A stretch of 51,572 bases of DNA from Acidobacteriota bacterium (GTDB taxonomy: Bacteria > Acidobacteriota > Terriglobia > Terriglobales > Acidobacteriaceae), in NCBI GenBank assembly GCA_021800255.1, contig JAJYZC010000016.1, forward strand, positions 1-51,572. The letters are read 5' to 3'. Positions 25,443-35,262 of the stretch are shown piece by piece. Each line of letters starts with the position of its first letter. The first letter of the stretch is position 1. The notes below the pieces were generated by a model. The model saw nothing but the letters and a program-made list of their open reading frames with translations. It did no database searches and was not told where the DNA came from. Both the position numbers and the translations under genes were made by a program.

Positions 25443-25911
25443 TTGAGGGATACGAGCGCGGAGCTTCAACTCGTGGTCTTGCCTCAGCCGCCCGTGGTGT
25501 TTTGGGCCGGGCCGACCAGACGGTTTCATCCGGCGTGGCTGTACTGCCAAATCCTGAACAATTCCGAAGTGCCTATTTTCGTCTATGGACCACGCCATGA
25601 ATCAGACGCGGCCAAGATTTCGACATCTCTATATCCTGCCAGCCAGAACATGCTCTCCACGCTTCTGGGATTGCAAAGGGATACTGGTGCCAAGTGGCCG
25701 TGTGGCTTTGGTGCAAGACCAGGTGGTTCAGGGACCAGCTGCCTTGAAGTACCGCGACTTGCGGAGGGTCGGCATACAGGCCCAAGACGGCGTTTACCAT
25801 TGCCCGCCCCCAAACGGAATCCTCCTGGGCGATCAGATTGATTTCCCTGTGCCCACTATGACCTACGAGGAATTGCTCGCTTGCCCGCGCCGTCTTGCTC
25901 GGTTGCGCTGA
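25443..25911 (+). pseudogene. Probable frameshifted hypothetical gene
   Basis: Two plus-strand frames each look partly coding. One (from a TTG at 25443) reads LVVLPQPPVVFWAGP and NNSEVPIFVYGP, then degrades after about 25660. The other, one frame over, becomes coding-like from about 25665 (GILVPSGRVALVQDQVVQG, then VYHCPPPNG and QIDFPVPTMTYEELL) and stops at 25911. A single-base shift near GCAAAGGGA would join them. No homolog is recognised. It may be a decaying gene, a sequencing error, or noise. The rest of 25291-26097 shows nothing else. Confidence 0.35.
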
Positions 25912-26030
25912 GGCATCCCCTCGGCAGTGCTGTTCAGCGTTGCGCCGTTGAGCATGCAAATGAAAAACCAGGCGGAATTCCGATGGTGATATTGTTTGCT
26001 GTTGCGAGGAGAAGAACTTGGCGGCTTTCA

Positions 26031-26047
26031 TTGCCACAAATTTGTCT
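26031..26047 (+). repeat. Right copy of the 17-bp end repeat
   Basis: TTGCCACAAATTTGTCT, identical and in the same orientation to 486-502, lies 51 bp inside the right attachment core. It is a candidate arm-type binding site. A 17-bp match near both ends of one island is unlikely by chance. Confidence 0.5.
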
Positions 26048-26097
26048 ACATGGGCAATTTTGGCGGGCTGGGAGAATGCTGTATTTTATTGATTCTA

Positions 26098-26176
<79 letters not shown>

Positions 26177-26406
26177 AAGCTAGATTGTGGATGCGCGGCG
26201 CGGGGGCGCGGCCTGACGCGATCCTCCCCTACGCTGCGCTTCTCAAAGTGTAGCAGAATCTCGACTGCACAGGGTGTAACAGAATCTCTGGTGAATGCAG
26301 CGCCCGGTGCGCAAGGCGCTGCCGGCGAGCGCGCCGGGACGCGGCTGCTGCATGGCTGAGGCGCCCGATGCGCAGCAGCCCGGCGGAGTACTTGGGCTGG
26401 CGCTGC

Positions 26407-27768
26407 TTACTTTTCTACGAGGGCGTCGGCAATGCTCAGGTGCTCGTCGAGAGCGGCGATGCCCAGATCCAACTCTTCCTTGGTGACGATCAGCGGAGGA
26501 GCGATAACGAAATGGCTGACCCAGGACTGGATGGAGACGCCCTGAGCCATCATTTTGGCTGCAATCTGATCGACAACCAGCGGTTTGCCCTCTACCTTGT
26601 CGCGCATGGTGTTGAAGAGCTGCTTGGTGGCGCGGTTTTTAACCAGCTCGACGGCAAAGAACAGGCCCAGACCGCGTACATCACCGACCGACGGATGGCG
26701 CGCTTTGAGCGCCTCGAGCTTTTGACGCACATAAGGCTCCAGTTCCGAGGCGCGCTCGATGAGCTTGAGGCGCTGCATCTCCTCGATGGTGGCCACGGCG
26801 GGGCCGAGGGTGAGGGGATGGGCCTCGTAGGTGTGGCCGTGGGCGAAGTAGTGATCCTCGAAGAACTCCGCGATCTTTGTGGTGGTGGCGCAGAGGCCGA
26901 GGGGGATGTAGGCCGAGGTGATGCCCTTGGCGGTGACCAGAATGTCGGGTTTCACTCCCCAGTGTTCAATGACAAACCACTTGCCGGTGCGGCCCCAGCC
27001 GGCCATGACTTCGTCGTCGATGAGCAGTACCCCGTGGCGGTCGCAGATTTGGCGCAGGCGCGGGAAGTATTCGGGCGGCGGAACGAGCACGCCGTTAGTG
27101 CCCACAACCGGCTCCACGATGATGGCGGCCACGTCGCTCTCGTTGCGGATCATGTGCTCGATGTAATCGGCGCAGGCGATGTTGCAAGCGGGATAAGTGT
27201 GCTTGATGGGGCAGTCGTAGCAGTTGGTTTCAGGCGCGAATATAACGTTGGCGATTTTTCCGGCCGGCTCCATGGCCCAGCGGCGCGGATCTCCGGTAGC
27301 CGCGATGGAACCCGCGGTCGATCCGTGATAGGAGCGGTAGCGGGAGATGATCTTGGATTTGCCGGTGAACATGCGGGCGATCTTGAAGGCCGCCTCGTTG
27401 GCCTCGGTGCCGCTGGTGGTGAAGAAGAATTTGTTCAGGCCCTGGGGCAAGACCTCAAGCAGCTTGGCGCTGAGTTGCGCGCGCGCGCGCGTGGCATGGC
27501 CAGGAGCCATGTAGGGCAGCTCGCGGGCCTGCTCCGCGATGGCTTCGATTACGCGCGGATTCTTGTGGCCCAGGTTCACGCACATCAACTGCGCGCTGAG
27601 GTCGAGATAGCGCTTGCCGGCGCCATCGGTGAACCAGCAGCCCTCGGCATCGGCGATGTAGAGCGGCTTCCAGCCTTTCTGGAAGCGCCAGGTACCGTAA
27701 TTTGTCTGGCGCGTGACCGCGGAGATCTCTTCAGCGGTGAGGGTTTTGGCGGCGGATGTTTCGATCAT
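26407..27768 (-). CDS. Class III aminotransferase (probable beta-alanine/omega-amino acid)
   Basis: A 453-residue PLP enzyme of the class III (omega) family. It has TTSGTEANEAAFKIAR, YHGST, the DDEVMAGWGRTGKW segment and the PLP lysine in DILVTAKGITSAYIPLG. It ends the minus-strand pyrimidine operon, 99 bp after the semialdehyde dehydrogenase. In that setting it would move the amino group of beta-alanine (or 3-aminoisobutyrate) to a 2-oxo acid and yield malonate semialdehyde (or methylmalonate semialdehyde). The substrate is inferred from context; taurine or other omega-amino acids are alternatives. Confidence 0.85.
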   Translation of the reverse strand: MIETSAAKTLTAEEISAVTRQTNYGTWRFQKGWKPLYIADAEGCWFTDGAGKRYLDLSAQLMCVNLGHKNPRVIEAIAEQARELPYMAPGHATRARAQLSAKLLEVLPQGLNKFFFTTSGTEANEAAFKIARMFTGKSKIISRYRSYHGSTAGSIAATGDPRRWAMEPAGKIANVIFAPETNCYDCPIKHTYPACNIACADYIEHMIRNESDVAAIIVEPVVGTNGVLVPPPEYFPRLRQICDRHGVLLIDDEVMAGWGRTGKWFVIEHWGVKPDILVTAKGITSAYIPLGLCATTTKIAEFFEDHYFAHGHTYEAHPLTLGPAVATIEEMQRLKLIERASELEPYVRQKLEALKARHPSVGDVRGLGLFFAVELVKNRATKQLFNTMRDKVEGKPLVVDQIAAKMMAQGVSIQSWVSHFVIAPPLIVTKEELDLGIAALDEHLSIADALVEK

Positions 27769-27867
27769 GGCGGCGTTCTCCCTAAAAGACCCATATTAAA
27801 TGTGCAGCCGGGATCGGGGCGGGCGCGCCAGACCCGGCGTGCTTTTCATCGAGCCATACTTTCTGTT

Positions 27868-29382
27868 CTAGCGCACCTGCGGGAAACCCAGATCCACTTT
27901 ACTCGCGGCCGGATCGGGCCAGCGGCTGGTGACCACCTTGGCGCGCGTATAGAACTGCACGCCCTCTGGGCCGTACATGTGCAGGTCGCCAAAGAGCGAG
28001 TTTTTCCAGCCGCCAAAACTGTAGTAGGCGACGGGGACGGGAATGGGAACGTTAATGCCCACCATGCCCACTTCGACATCGAACTGGAACTGGCGCGCCG
28101 CGCCGCCGTTTTGGGTAAAGATGGCCACGCCGTTGCCCCAACTGTTTTCGTTGATGAGGCGGATGGCCTCAGCATACGTGGAAACGCGAACCACGCTCAG
28201 CACCGGACCGAAGATTTCCTGCTCATAGCAGGCCATGCCCGGCCGGACGTGGTCGAGCAGCGAGGGGCCGAGGAAAAATCCCTTCCGGCTTGTCATCGGG
28301 TTCTTGCGGCCGTCGAGGGAGAGCGTGGCGCCTTCGGCCACGGCCCGGTCAAGGTGAGAGGCGACGCGGTCGCGATGCTCGCGGGTGATGAGCGGTCCCA
28401 TCTCGCTGGCCGCATCGGCGCCGGGGCCGACCTTGATGCGGCCCGCGCGCTCGCGGATGGCGGCGATGAGAGGGCCGGCCACGCTGCCTACCGCGACCAC
28501 CACCGAGATAGCCATGCAGCGTTCGCCGGCCGCGCCGTATCCGGCCGAGACCGCGGCGTCGGCGGCCATGGCGATGTCGGCGTCAGGCAAAACCAGCATG
28601 TGATTCTTGGCCCCGCCCAGCGCCTGCACGCGCTTGCCGTTGCGCGTGCCGGTTTCGTAAATATACTTGGCTACCGGCGTAGAGCCGACAAAGCTCACAG
28701 CTTTGATGTCGGGATGCTCCAGAATGCGGTCAACGGCTACCTTGTCGCCGTGCACCAGGTTGAGCACGCCGTCAGGCAGGCCCGCTTCTTTGGCCAGCTT
28801 GACGAGAAAAACGCTGGCCGACGGGTCCTTTTCAGAAGGTTTGAGGACGAACGTATTGCCGCAGGCGATGGCGTTGGCCAGCATCCACAAGGGCACCATG
28901 CCGGGAAAGTTGAAGGGCGTGATGCCGGCTACTACGCCCAGAGGCTGACGAATCTGGTAGACGTCGATGCCGCGGCTGGCCTGCTCGGTGTATCCGCCCT
29001 TGAGCAGATGGGGAATGCCGCAGGCGAACTCCACGTTTTCCAACCCCCGCGCCACTTCCCCCTGAGCGTCGGCGATGGTCTTGCCGTTTTCGCGGGTGAT
29101 GATGGCAGCCAACTCCTGCTTGTTCCGCTCGATCAGATCACGAAAGCGGAAGAGAATCTCGGCGCGGTGTGAAAGCGATGTGGAGCGCCACTCGTGGCTG
29201 GCCGCCTTGGCCGAAACCACCGCACGATCTACGTCAGCAGCGGCGGCGTAGCCCACTTCAGCGATCTGCTCGCCCGTGGCGGGGTTCATCACCGGCCCGC
29301 TGCGTCCTGAAGTCACCGCTTCCGCCTTCCCGCCGATCCAAAGTGGCACCGCCACGGGGGTTGCTGTCTCAACTGTGTTCAT
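27868..29382 (-). CDS. mmsA: (Methyl)malonate-semialdehyde dehydrogenase, acylating
   Basis: A 504-residue aldehyde dehydrogenase of the MmsA/IolA type. It has PLGVVAGITPFNFPGMVPLW, FVGSTPVAKYIYETGT, the GGAKNHMLVLPDAD element and the catalytic cysteine in GAAGERCMA. It oxidises malonate- or methylmalonate-semialdehyde with NAD and CoA to acetyl-CoA or propionyl-CoA plus CO2. It follows hydA by 71 bp on the minus strand. It fits as the final step of the reductive pyrimidine route in this operon. Confidence 0.93.
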   Translation of the reverse strand: MNTVETATPVAVPLWIGGKAEAVTSGRSGPVMNPATGEQIAEVGYAAAADVDRAVVSAKAASHEWRSTSLSHRAEILFRFRDLIERNKQELAAIITRENGKTIADAQGEVARGLENVEFACGIPHLLKGGYTEQASRGIDVYQIRQPLGVVAGITPFNFPGMVPLWMLANAIACGNTFVLKPSEKDPSASVFLVKLAKEAGLPDGVLNLVHGDKVAVDRILEHPDIKAVSFVGSTPVAKYIYETGTRNGKRVQALGGAKNHMLVLPDADIAMAADAAVSAGYGAAGERCMAISVVVAVGSVAGPLIAAIRERAGRIKVGPGADAASEMGPLITREHRDRVASHLDRAVAEGATLSLDGRKNPMTSRKGFFLGPSLLDHVRPGMACYEQEIFGPVLSVVRVSTYAEAIRLINENSWGNGVAIFTQNGGAARQFQFDVEVGMVGINVPIPVPVAYYSFGGWKNSLFGDLHMYGPEGVQFYTRAKVVTSRWPDPAASKVDLGFPQVR

Positions 29383-29453
29383 GGATTTTTTCCCACTCCT
29401 TGTATCACAACTTTTTCACTTCCTGCACTTGCATCGTTGCCGCGTGCTGCGTC

Positions 29454-30860
29454 TCAGGCGCTTTGGGCGGCCTCTTGCCGGCGATGGTGCGGCGTACGGC
29501 GCAACATGCGTCCGCGCCCCGCTTCGCCCACAAACACTCCGTCGCGCACCTGCACCTTGCCGCGCACGGTGACCACAGACGGCCGGCCCTCCAGTTCGAA
29601 GCCCTCAAAGGCGTTGTAGTCGTTGTTCACGTGATGCGTGGCGGCGGAGATCTTGCCGCGCCAGGCGGTATCGTAGACGACCAGGTCGGCATCGGAGCCG
29701 GCTGCGATGGCGCCCTTTCGCGGAAACAGCCCGAAGAGCTTGGCGGGCCGCGTGCTCAGCGCGTCCACGAAACGGTGCAGGTCCAGCCGCCCGCGCTTCA
29801 CGCCGTAGGTGTACATCAGGTTCACGCGATCCTCGATCCCCGGAATGCCGTTGGGAATCTGCGTGAAGGCTTTGGCGCCGAGCAGCTTTTGCTCCTTGTC
29901 GAAGGGGCAATGGTCGGTGGCCACGGTGTCAATCATGCCTGCCTGCAAGGCATGCCACAGAGCCGGTTGATTGCGCTCGTGGCGCAAGGGCGGCGACATG
30001 ATGTACTTCATGCCTTCAAGGCCCGGCCGCTCGCCGTAGGTCTTGTCGAGCAGGAAATGCGGCAGCACCGTCTCCACGTGCAGCTTCACGCCGCGCAGTT
30101 TGGCCTCAACGGCCGCGCGCAGCGCCGGCGCGCAGGAAAGATGAACCACGTAGCCGGTGGCGCCTGTCTCTTCGACAAAAGTGGCGAAGCGCGCCGTGCC
30201 CTCGGCCTCCACCGCCTCCGGGCGGCTGGGCTCGTGCCACTCCGGGCCGGTCTTGCCCTCGGCCAGCAGCAACTGCTGCAACTGCGCCACCAGCTCGGCG
30301 TTCTCGCAGTGCGCGGTGGTAATCACGCCCAGACCGGCGGCCAGCTTAAGAGTCTGAAACAGCTCCTCATCGTTCACGCCGAAGAAGTTCTTGTAGGCAA
30401 GGAAGACTTTGAAGGAAGCCGTGCCGTCGGCCACGATCTCGCGCAGTTGCGCCTCCGTTTTATCGCCGTCGTAGCGCGTCACGGCCATGTGGAAGGCGTA
30501 GTCGCAGGCGCTCGCGCCCTCGGCCTTCTGCTTCCAGGTGCTGTATGCCTCCAGAGCGTCGTCGTTGCGCGCGGGGCAAACCATCTCAATGAACGTTGTG
30601 GTCCCGCCGATGAGCGCCGCCTTGCTGGCCGTGGCGTGCGTGTCCTTGGCGAAGGTGGCCATAAAGGGCAGGTAAATGTGCACGTGGGGATCGATGAAGC
30701 CGGGAAAGACCAGCTTGCCCGCAGCGTCGATCACCTCGGTTCCCGGCGGAGCGTCGAGCCCCAGCCCGATAGCCTGAATGGTTTCACCCTCAATCAAAAT
30801 ATCGGCGCGCGTGCGCGTCTCCGCGTTGACAATTTCACCGCCTTTGATGAGCAATGCCAT
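29454..30860 (-). CDS. hydA: Dihydropyrimidinase / hydantoinase
   Basis: A 468-residue amidohydrolase-fold enzyme. The metal motif is GFIDPHVHIY, and the lysine to be carboxylated lies in ASFKVFLAYK. Further ligands are in TTAHCEN and VVHLSCA, and DTVATDHCPF carries the aspartate that activates water. It hydrolyses 5,6-dihydrouracil to N-carbamoyl-beta-alanine. It is 51 bp after preA, consistent with the pathway order. Allantoinase or another hydantoinase is possible by family alone, but the PreA/PreT neighbours favour dihydropyrimidine. Confidence 0.9.
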   Translation of the reverse strand: MALLIKGGEIVNAETRTRADILIEGETIQAIGLGLDAPPGTEVIDAAGKLVFPGFIDPHVHIYLPFMATFAKDTHATASKAALIGGTTTFIEMVCPARNDDALEAYSTWKQKAEGASACDYAFHMAVTRYDGDKTEAQLREIVADGTASFKVFLAYKNFFGVNDEELFQTLKLAAGLGVITTAHCENAELVAQLQQLLLAEGKTGPEWHEPSRPEAVEAEGTARFATFVEETGATGYVVHLSCAPALRAAVEAKLRGVKLHVETVLPHFLLDKTYGERPGLEGMKYIMSPPLRHERNQPALWHALQAGMIDTVATDHCPFDKEQKLLGAKAFTQIPNGIPGIEDRVNLMYTYGVKRGRLDLHRFVDALSTRPAKLFGLFPRKGAIAAGSDADLVVYDTAWRGKISAATHHVNNDYNAFEGFELEGRPSVVTVRGKVQVRDGVFVGEAGRGRMLRRTPHHRRQEAAQSA

Positions 30861-30911
30861 GAGAATGTCCTCCTTTCCGGCATCGCGCCCGTACGCAACG
30901 CCGAAGATGAA

Positions 30912-32297
30912 TCAATGAATACGGATTCCCGCCTTCTGCCGGTAGGCATTCATGGCTTCCCAGTCTTCCGTGACTTGGGGCTGCCGCTCCGATAGCTGGC
31001 CCCAGGTAACCGGGCTTCGACCGGAAGGAAGCTCGACCATGGCGATGCAATTGTCGACCGGACAGACGTTGTAGCACAGGCGGCAGCCCACGCAATCGTC
31101 TTCCCGAACTACGGGTTGAGGGCGCGTCTCCACAGCCTCCCGCTTGCCGTTGGAGCGCGGATCGTAAGAGAGCGGCTCGACCACCTTGCCCTCGCGCGAA
31201 ACCAGATCGATGCACTGATGCGCGGTGTCGTTGCAGGCCACGTAACAGAGGTTGCACTGGATGCACTTTTCCGCGTCGATGCGGGCCACCGCGCGGAAGG
31301 AAAGATCGAGGTCTTTGAAGTCGGAGACGCAATGCAGGCTGCGGCCGGTGACCTCGGCGACGGTCTTGAAGCCCTTTTCATCCATCCAGTTGGAGAGGCC
31401 GTCGCAGAGGTCTTCGATGATACGGAAGCCGTAGTGCATCACGGCTGTGCAGAGCTGAAGGCTGGAGGCGCCCAACAGCAGGAACTGAGCGGCATCCTGC
31501 CAGGTGGCGATGCCGCCCATGCCGGAGATAGGCAGGCCCGATTTGGCTACCACCTCGTCGCTTCCGAGCGCAGCCAGCATATTGAGGGCGATGGGTTTGA
31601 CCGCCGGCCCCGCGTAGCCGCCGTGTCCGCCCTTGCCGCCGATGCTGGGAACGAGCTGCAGTGTGTCGAGATCCACGCCCACGATGGAGTTGATGGTGTT
31701 GATGAGCGAAAGCGCGTTGGCGCCCGCGGCTACCGCGGCGCGGGCCGGCAAAACGATGTTGGTGACATTGGGCGTGAGCTTGACGATGACCGGAATGGCA
31801 GCCGCTTCCATCACCCAGCGCGTGATCTGTTCGCAGTACTCCGGCACCTGGCCCACGGCTGAGCCCATGCCGCGCTCGCTCATGCCGTGCGGGCAGCCGT
31901 AGTTCAACTCGATGCCGTCAGCGCCGGTGTCTTCGATGCGGCGTACGATCTCGCGCCAGGCTTCGGCCTTGGACTCCACCATCGCGGAGACGATGACGGC
32001 GCGCTCGGGCCAGGCGCGCTTGATTTCGGCAATCTCGCGCAGATTCACTTCCAGGGGCCGGTCGGAGATCAGTTCCACGTTGTTGATGGCCAGCATACGC
32101 TGATGGCCGAAGCCCCACGCGCCGTAGCGGTTCGAGACGTTGAGCACCGGCGCGCCGATGGTCTTCCACACCGCGCCGCCCCAGCCGGCTTCAAAGGCGC
32201 GGTGAATCTGCGCTCCAGAGTTGGTGGGCGGCGCCGAAGCCAGCCAGAAAGGATTCGGCGACCGGATTCCGGCAAAATTGATGCGGAGATCTGCCAT
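30912..32297 (-). CDS. preA: NAD-dependent dihydropyrimidine dehydrogenase, PreA subunit
   Basis: A 461-residue protein. The flavin barrel resembles dihydroorotate/dihydropyrimidine dehydrogenase (FAGIRSPNPFWLASAPPTNS, ELNYGCPHGM with the active-site cysteine region, SGMGGIATWQDAAQFLLLGA). The C-terminus carries two 4Fe-4S clusters, CIQCNLCYVAC and CVGCRLCYNVCP. It reduces uracil or thymine at C5-C6. The ATG at 32297 is preferred because MADLRINFAG is the family start; a longer frame to 32459 lies in preT. It lies 7 bp after preT, with which it forms the heteromer. Confidence 0.95.
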   Translation of the reverse strand: MADLRINFAGIRSPNPFWLASAPPTNSGAQIHRAFEAGWGGAVWKTIGAPVLNVSNRYGAWGFGHQRMLAINNVELISDRPLEVNLREIAEIKRAWPERAVIVSAMVESKAEAWREIVRRIEDTGADGIELNYGCPHGMSERGMGSAVGQVPEYCEQITRWVMEAAAIPVIVKLTPNVTNIVLPARAAVAAGANALSLINTINSIVGVDLDTLQLVPSIGGKGGHGGYAGPAVKPIALNMLAALGSDEVVAKSGLPISGMGGIATWQDAAQFLLLGASSLQLCTAVMHYGFRIIEDLCDGLSNWMDEKGFKTVAEVTGRSLHCVSDFKDLDLSFRAVARIDAEKCIQCNLCYVACNDTAHQCIDLVSREGKVVEPLSYDPRSNGKREAVETRPQPVVREDDCVGCRLCYNVCPVDNCIAMVELPSGRSPVTWGQLSERQPQVTEDWEAMNAYRQKAGIRIH

Positions 32298-32304
32298 GCT
32301 TACC

Positions 32305-33714
32305 TCACGCCAGTCTTCCACCCGCCGGCGAAGACCTGCCGGTGGGGGCCCCGTCCGGTCTCGGCTGACGGCTTGCTGCGCGCGCCCCCAGCGCGGATCG
32401 CTGCGCGCGCTGCGCAAGCTGTTCATGAATGGCCTCGGCGGCCAGCTTGCCGTCCTCAACGGCCATCACCGTGGAAGCCGCTCCGGTGGAGCGGATGCAG
32501 TCGCCGATGGCGTAGACGCCGTCCAAGCTGGTTTTGAAATCGGAGTCCACGGCGATGAAGCCTTTCCTGGTTTCCAGGCCCAGAAGCGCCGCCACAGCGG
32601 GTTTTTCCTGGCCTACGGCCTTTACGATCTGGTCCGCCTCCAGCACGAACTCCGACCCCGCAACCGGCGCGGGCGCCGGCCGGCCCGATGCATCGGGCGC
32701 TCCCAGTTGTACGCGCAGGCATTCCAGACCCGTCACCAGGCCGTTTGCTCGCAGGATGCGCGCCGGCTGCGCAAGAAACCGGAACTCGATCCCTTCGCTG
32801 CGGGCAAAGTCGTACTCATGCCGGTAACAGGTCATCTCGCGTTCGCTGCGGCGATAGACCACGGTGACGCGCGCTGCCCCCAGACGTTTGGCGATGGTGG
32901 CGCAATCGATAGCCGTGTTGCCGGCTCCGATCACGATCACGCTGCGGCCTACCTTCAGGCTGGAGGCATCGGTTTTGCTGGCCTCAATATAGGCGAGGCC
33001 ATCAACCGCCGATTCTTCGCCGTCGATTCCCAGTCGCGGCGTGCCGCCTAATCCCACTCCCAGAACGGCGGCGTCGAAATCCTTTTGGAGTGCGGCCAAC
33101 GAAAGATTCTTGCCGAATTCCACTCCGGTTTCGATCCTCACGCCCAGCCCCTCGATCCTGCGCGTCTCTTCGAGGGCAACCTCCATTGGCTCGCGTAGCG
33201 CGATGATGCCGTAGGTGGAGAGCCCGCCGGGCAGAGCGCGCTTTTCAAAGATGGTGACCGCATGGCCGCGCTTAGCCAGTTCGCCGGCGCAGGAAAGTCC
33301 CGCCGGCCCCGCGCCGATTACGGCGATGGAAAAGCCCGTGGGCGCGGCCGTTGCCGGCAGATTCCCGTTGTGCCTCCACAAGTAGTCCATGGCATAACGC
33401 TGCAGCCGCCCAATGGAGATGGGCTTGTGCTCCGCGCCCAGCACGCAGGCCCCTTCGCATAGTTCCTGCACCGGGCAAACGCGCGCGCACGTAGCGCCGA
33501 GCAGATTCGAGGAAAGAATCGTCCGCGCCGACCCGCTCAGATTGCCGGTGGCGATCTTCTTGATGAAGCGCGGAATGTCAATATGGGTCGGGCAGGCGTG
33601 TGTGCAGGGCGCGTCGTAGCAGTACAAGCACCGGTCAGCCTCCACCGTGGCCTCATGAGGAGTCAATGGAGGCAGTTGCTCGGCGAGCGCCTTTCCCGCG
33701 TCGTTCCGTTCCAT
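32305..33714 (-). CDS. preT: NAD-dependent dihydropyrimidine dehydrogenase, PreT subunit
   Basis: A 469-residue flavoprotein of the glutamate-synthase-small-subunit-like type. N-terminal iron-sulfur cysteines lie in CLYCYDAPCTHACP and CARVCPVQELCEGAC. The FAD site is VIGAGPAGLSCAGELAKRG and the NAD site is VIVIGAGNTAIDCATIAK. It feeds electrons from NAD(P)H to PreA. The ATG at 33714 has AGGAG upstream; the longer frame up to 33783 lacks such a site. It is the first gene of the operon. The 250-bp gap to the divergent murQ must hold both promoters. Confidence 0.93.
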   Translation of the reverse strand: MERNDAGKALAEQLPPLTPHEATVEADRCLYCYDAPCTHACPTHIDIPRFIKKIATGNLSGSARTILSSNLLGATCARVCPVQELCEGACVLGAEHKPISIGRLQRYAMDYLWRHNGNLPATAAPTGFSIAVIGAGPAGLSCAGELAKRGHAVTIFEKRALPGGLSTYGIIALREPMEVALEETRRIEGLGVRIETGVEFGKNLSLAALQKDFDAAVLGVGLGGTPRLGIDGEESAVDGLAYIEASKTDASSLKVGRSVIVIGAGNTAIDCATIAKRLGAARVTVVYRRSEREMTCYRHEYDFARSEGIEFRFLAQPARILRANGLVTGLECLRVQLGAPDASGRPAPAPVAGSEFVLEADQIVKAVGQEKPAVAALLGLETRKGFIAVDSDFKTSLDGVYAIGDCIRSTGAASTVMAVEDGKLAAEAIHEQLAQRAQRSALGARAASRQPRPDGAPTGRSSPAGGRLA

Positions 33715-34034
33715 GCGTCGGCTCCTCTTTTGAACGCACGCCGTTTTTGTGCGGCCAGCCCTTCCTGAAGCGGCAATGCCCATCCTGCATCCACCTGCAG
33801 ACGTAACATCCCGCCGTGTACTTGAGGAATATATTGTAGCGCAAAGTTTAAAACTAGGCGTCGCTTCATCTCTGCGCAGAGGCCGGAGAACCGCCGGAAT
33901 GCACTTCCCAGCGATCCCTTAAACCTCTGCGCGGGTACGGAAGGCATCCTCCATCGTCAAATCCTCCGTTAGGATTGCAGTTTCCAGATACAATGAAGAC
34001 TGGGGCTCGATGCAATCATTTGGAGACTGACGCG

Positions 34035-35033
34035 ATGTTAACCAGCTCGATGACGCCGGAGACGGCCGCAGGGCAAGGAAACGGCGCCGGCGCTCAGAAC
34101 AATCGTCATGAAAGTGATCCGGTCTCGCTGCTTCAATCACTGACCACTGAGAGTCAGAACGAAGCATCGCAGGGCCTGGATACGAAATCTGTTCTTGAGA
34201 TAGCCCGCATTATCAACCACGAGGACGGGAAGGTTGCCGGAGCGGTCAAAAAGGCCATTCCTGAGATCGCCCAGGTCATTGAGTGGGTGGCTCACAGCCT
34301 GCGCGATGGAGGGCGGCTGATCTACGTCGGCGCGGGCTCCAGCGGGCGCATCGCGGCGCTGGACGCCTCGGAATGTCCCCCCTCCTACTCCACCGCGCCT
34401 GGCCAGGTACAGTACATCATGGCCGGCGGGCCCAAGGCTCTGGCCTCAGCCGTCGAAGTCAACGAGGATTCTGAGGAACTGGGACAGCGGGACCTGGCGC
34501 GGCGGCGTCCCACGCGCAAGGACGTAGTGGTGGGTATCTCCGCCTCCGGCCGCACGCCCTACGTGGTGGCCGCGGTCGCCTATGCGCGCGCCCGCGGAGC
34601 GCGCACCGCCGCAGTCACCTGCAATCACGGCACTCCTCTGGCTGAGGCCGCCGATATTGCCATCGTCGCTGACGTGGGCCCCGAGGTCATCTCCGGCTCT
34701 ACGCGCATGAAGGCCGGCACCGCGCAGAAGATGATCCTCAACATGATTACCACCGGCGCCATGACGAGGCTTGGGTATGTCTATGGCAATCTGATGGTCA
34801 ACGTACACATGCACAACTCCAAGCTGGTGGAGCGCGGCATTCGCATTCTCATGAACGCCTGCGGCATCGACCGTGCAAGCGCTGTGGAAACCATCAAGAG
34901 CGCCGGCCGCAGCGTGCCCGTGGCCCTGGTGATGCTCAAAGCCGGGGTGGATAAGCAGGAGGCGGTGCGCCGCCTGGCACGTTCCAATGGCAACGTGCGC
35001 CTGGCCATCGAAGACAACGCGGCGGAGCCATAA
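34035..35033 (+). CDS. murQ: N-acetylmuramic acid 6-phosphate etherase
   Basis: A 332-residue SIS-fold enzyme. The phosphosugar loop is YVGAGSSGRIAALDASECPP, with the catalytic Glu in ASEC, then ISASGRTPYV and GSTRMKAGTAQKMILNM. It removes lactate from MurNAc-6-phosphate during cell-wall recycling. The ATG at 34035 has a GGAG site; the frame could be read from 33975 but lacks support. It is divergent from the pyrimidine operon and has no neighbouring murein-recycling gene in the window. Confidence 0.93.
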   Translation: MLTSSMTPETAAGQGNGAGAQNNRHESDPVSLLQSLTTESQNEASQGLDTKSVLEIARIINHEDGKVAGAVKKAIPEIAQVIEWVAHSLRDGGRLIYVGAGSSGRIAALDASECPPSYSTAPGQVQYIMAGGPKALASAVEVNEDSEELGQRDLARRRPTRKDVVVGISASGRTPYVVAAVAYARARGARTAAVTCNHGTPLAEAADIAIVADVGPEVISGSTRMKAGTAQKMILNMITTGAMTRLGYVYGNLMVNVHMHNSKLVERGIRILMNACGIDRASAVETIKSAGRSVPVALVMLKAGVDKQEAVRRLARSNGNVRLAIEDNAAEP

Positions 35034-35262
35034 CCATCGCCGCCCGCGCAATCGAGAGGTTCCAGAATGGATGTGTCATTTTGAGCTTTGCGCCGGGCGG
35101 CATTCTCTCAACGAAGCTGCCGGCAGGAAGTGTGCTTCCCTGGTACGCCAATTCAGGAACCGCTGTGGCCGCAGAATTTCCGGCGCAGAAATCCAACACA
35201 CGCTCGCCGGCCGGCCGCAGAAGATACGCGGAAGGGCTAACTCTAGTAGACTGAACGGCAGG

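Noticed and set aside
25573-26037. A 154-codon minus-strand frame in the island's right arm
   Set aside because: It lies opposite more coding-like plus-strand frames and contains no recognisable domain.
27474-27490. GC-dinucleotide run within the aminotransferase gene
   Set aside because: It encodes Ala/Arg codons in a conserved enzyme and needs no other explanation.
26368-30995. Very long plus-strand open frames (934 and 608 codons) opposite the aminotransferase, mmsA and hydA genes
   Set aside because: They are antisense shadows of well-supported minus-strand enzymes in GC-rich sequence. Their translations are low-complexity (A, G, R, D, H) with no domain.
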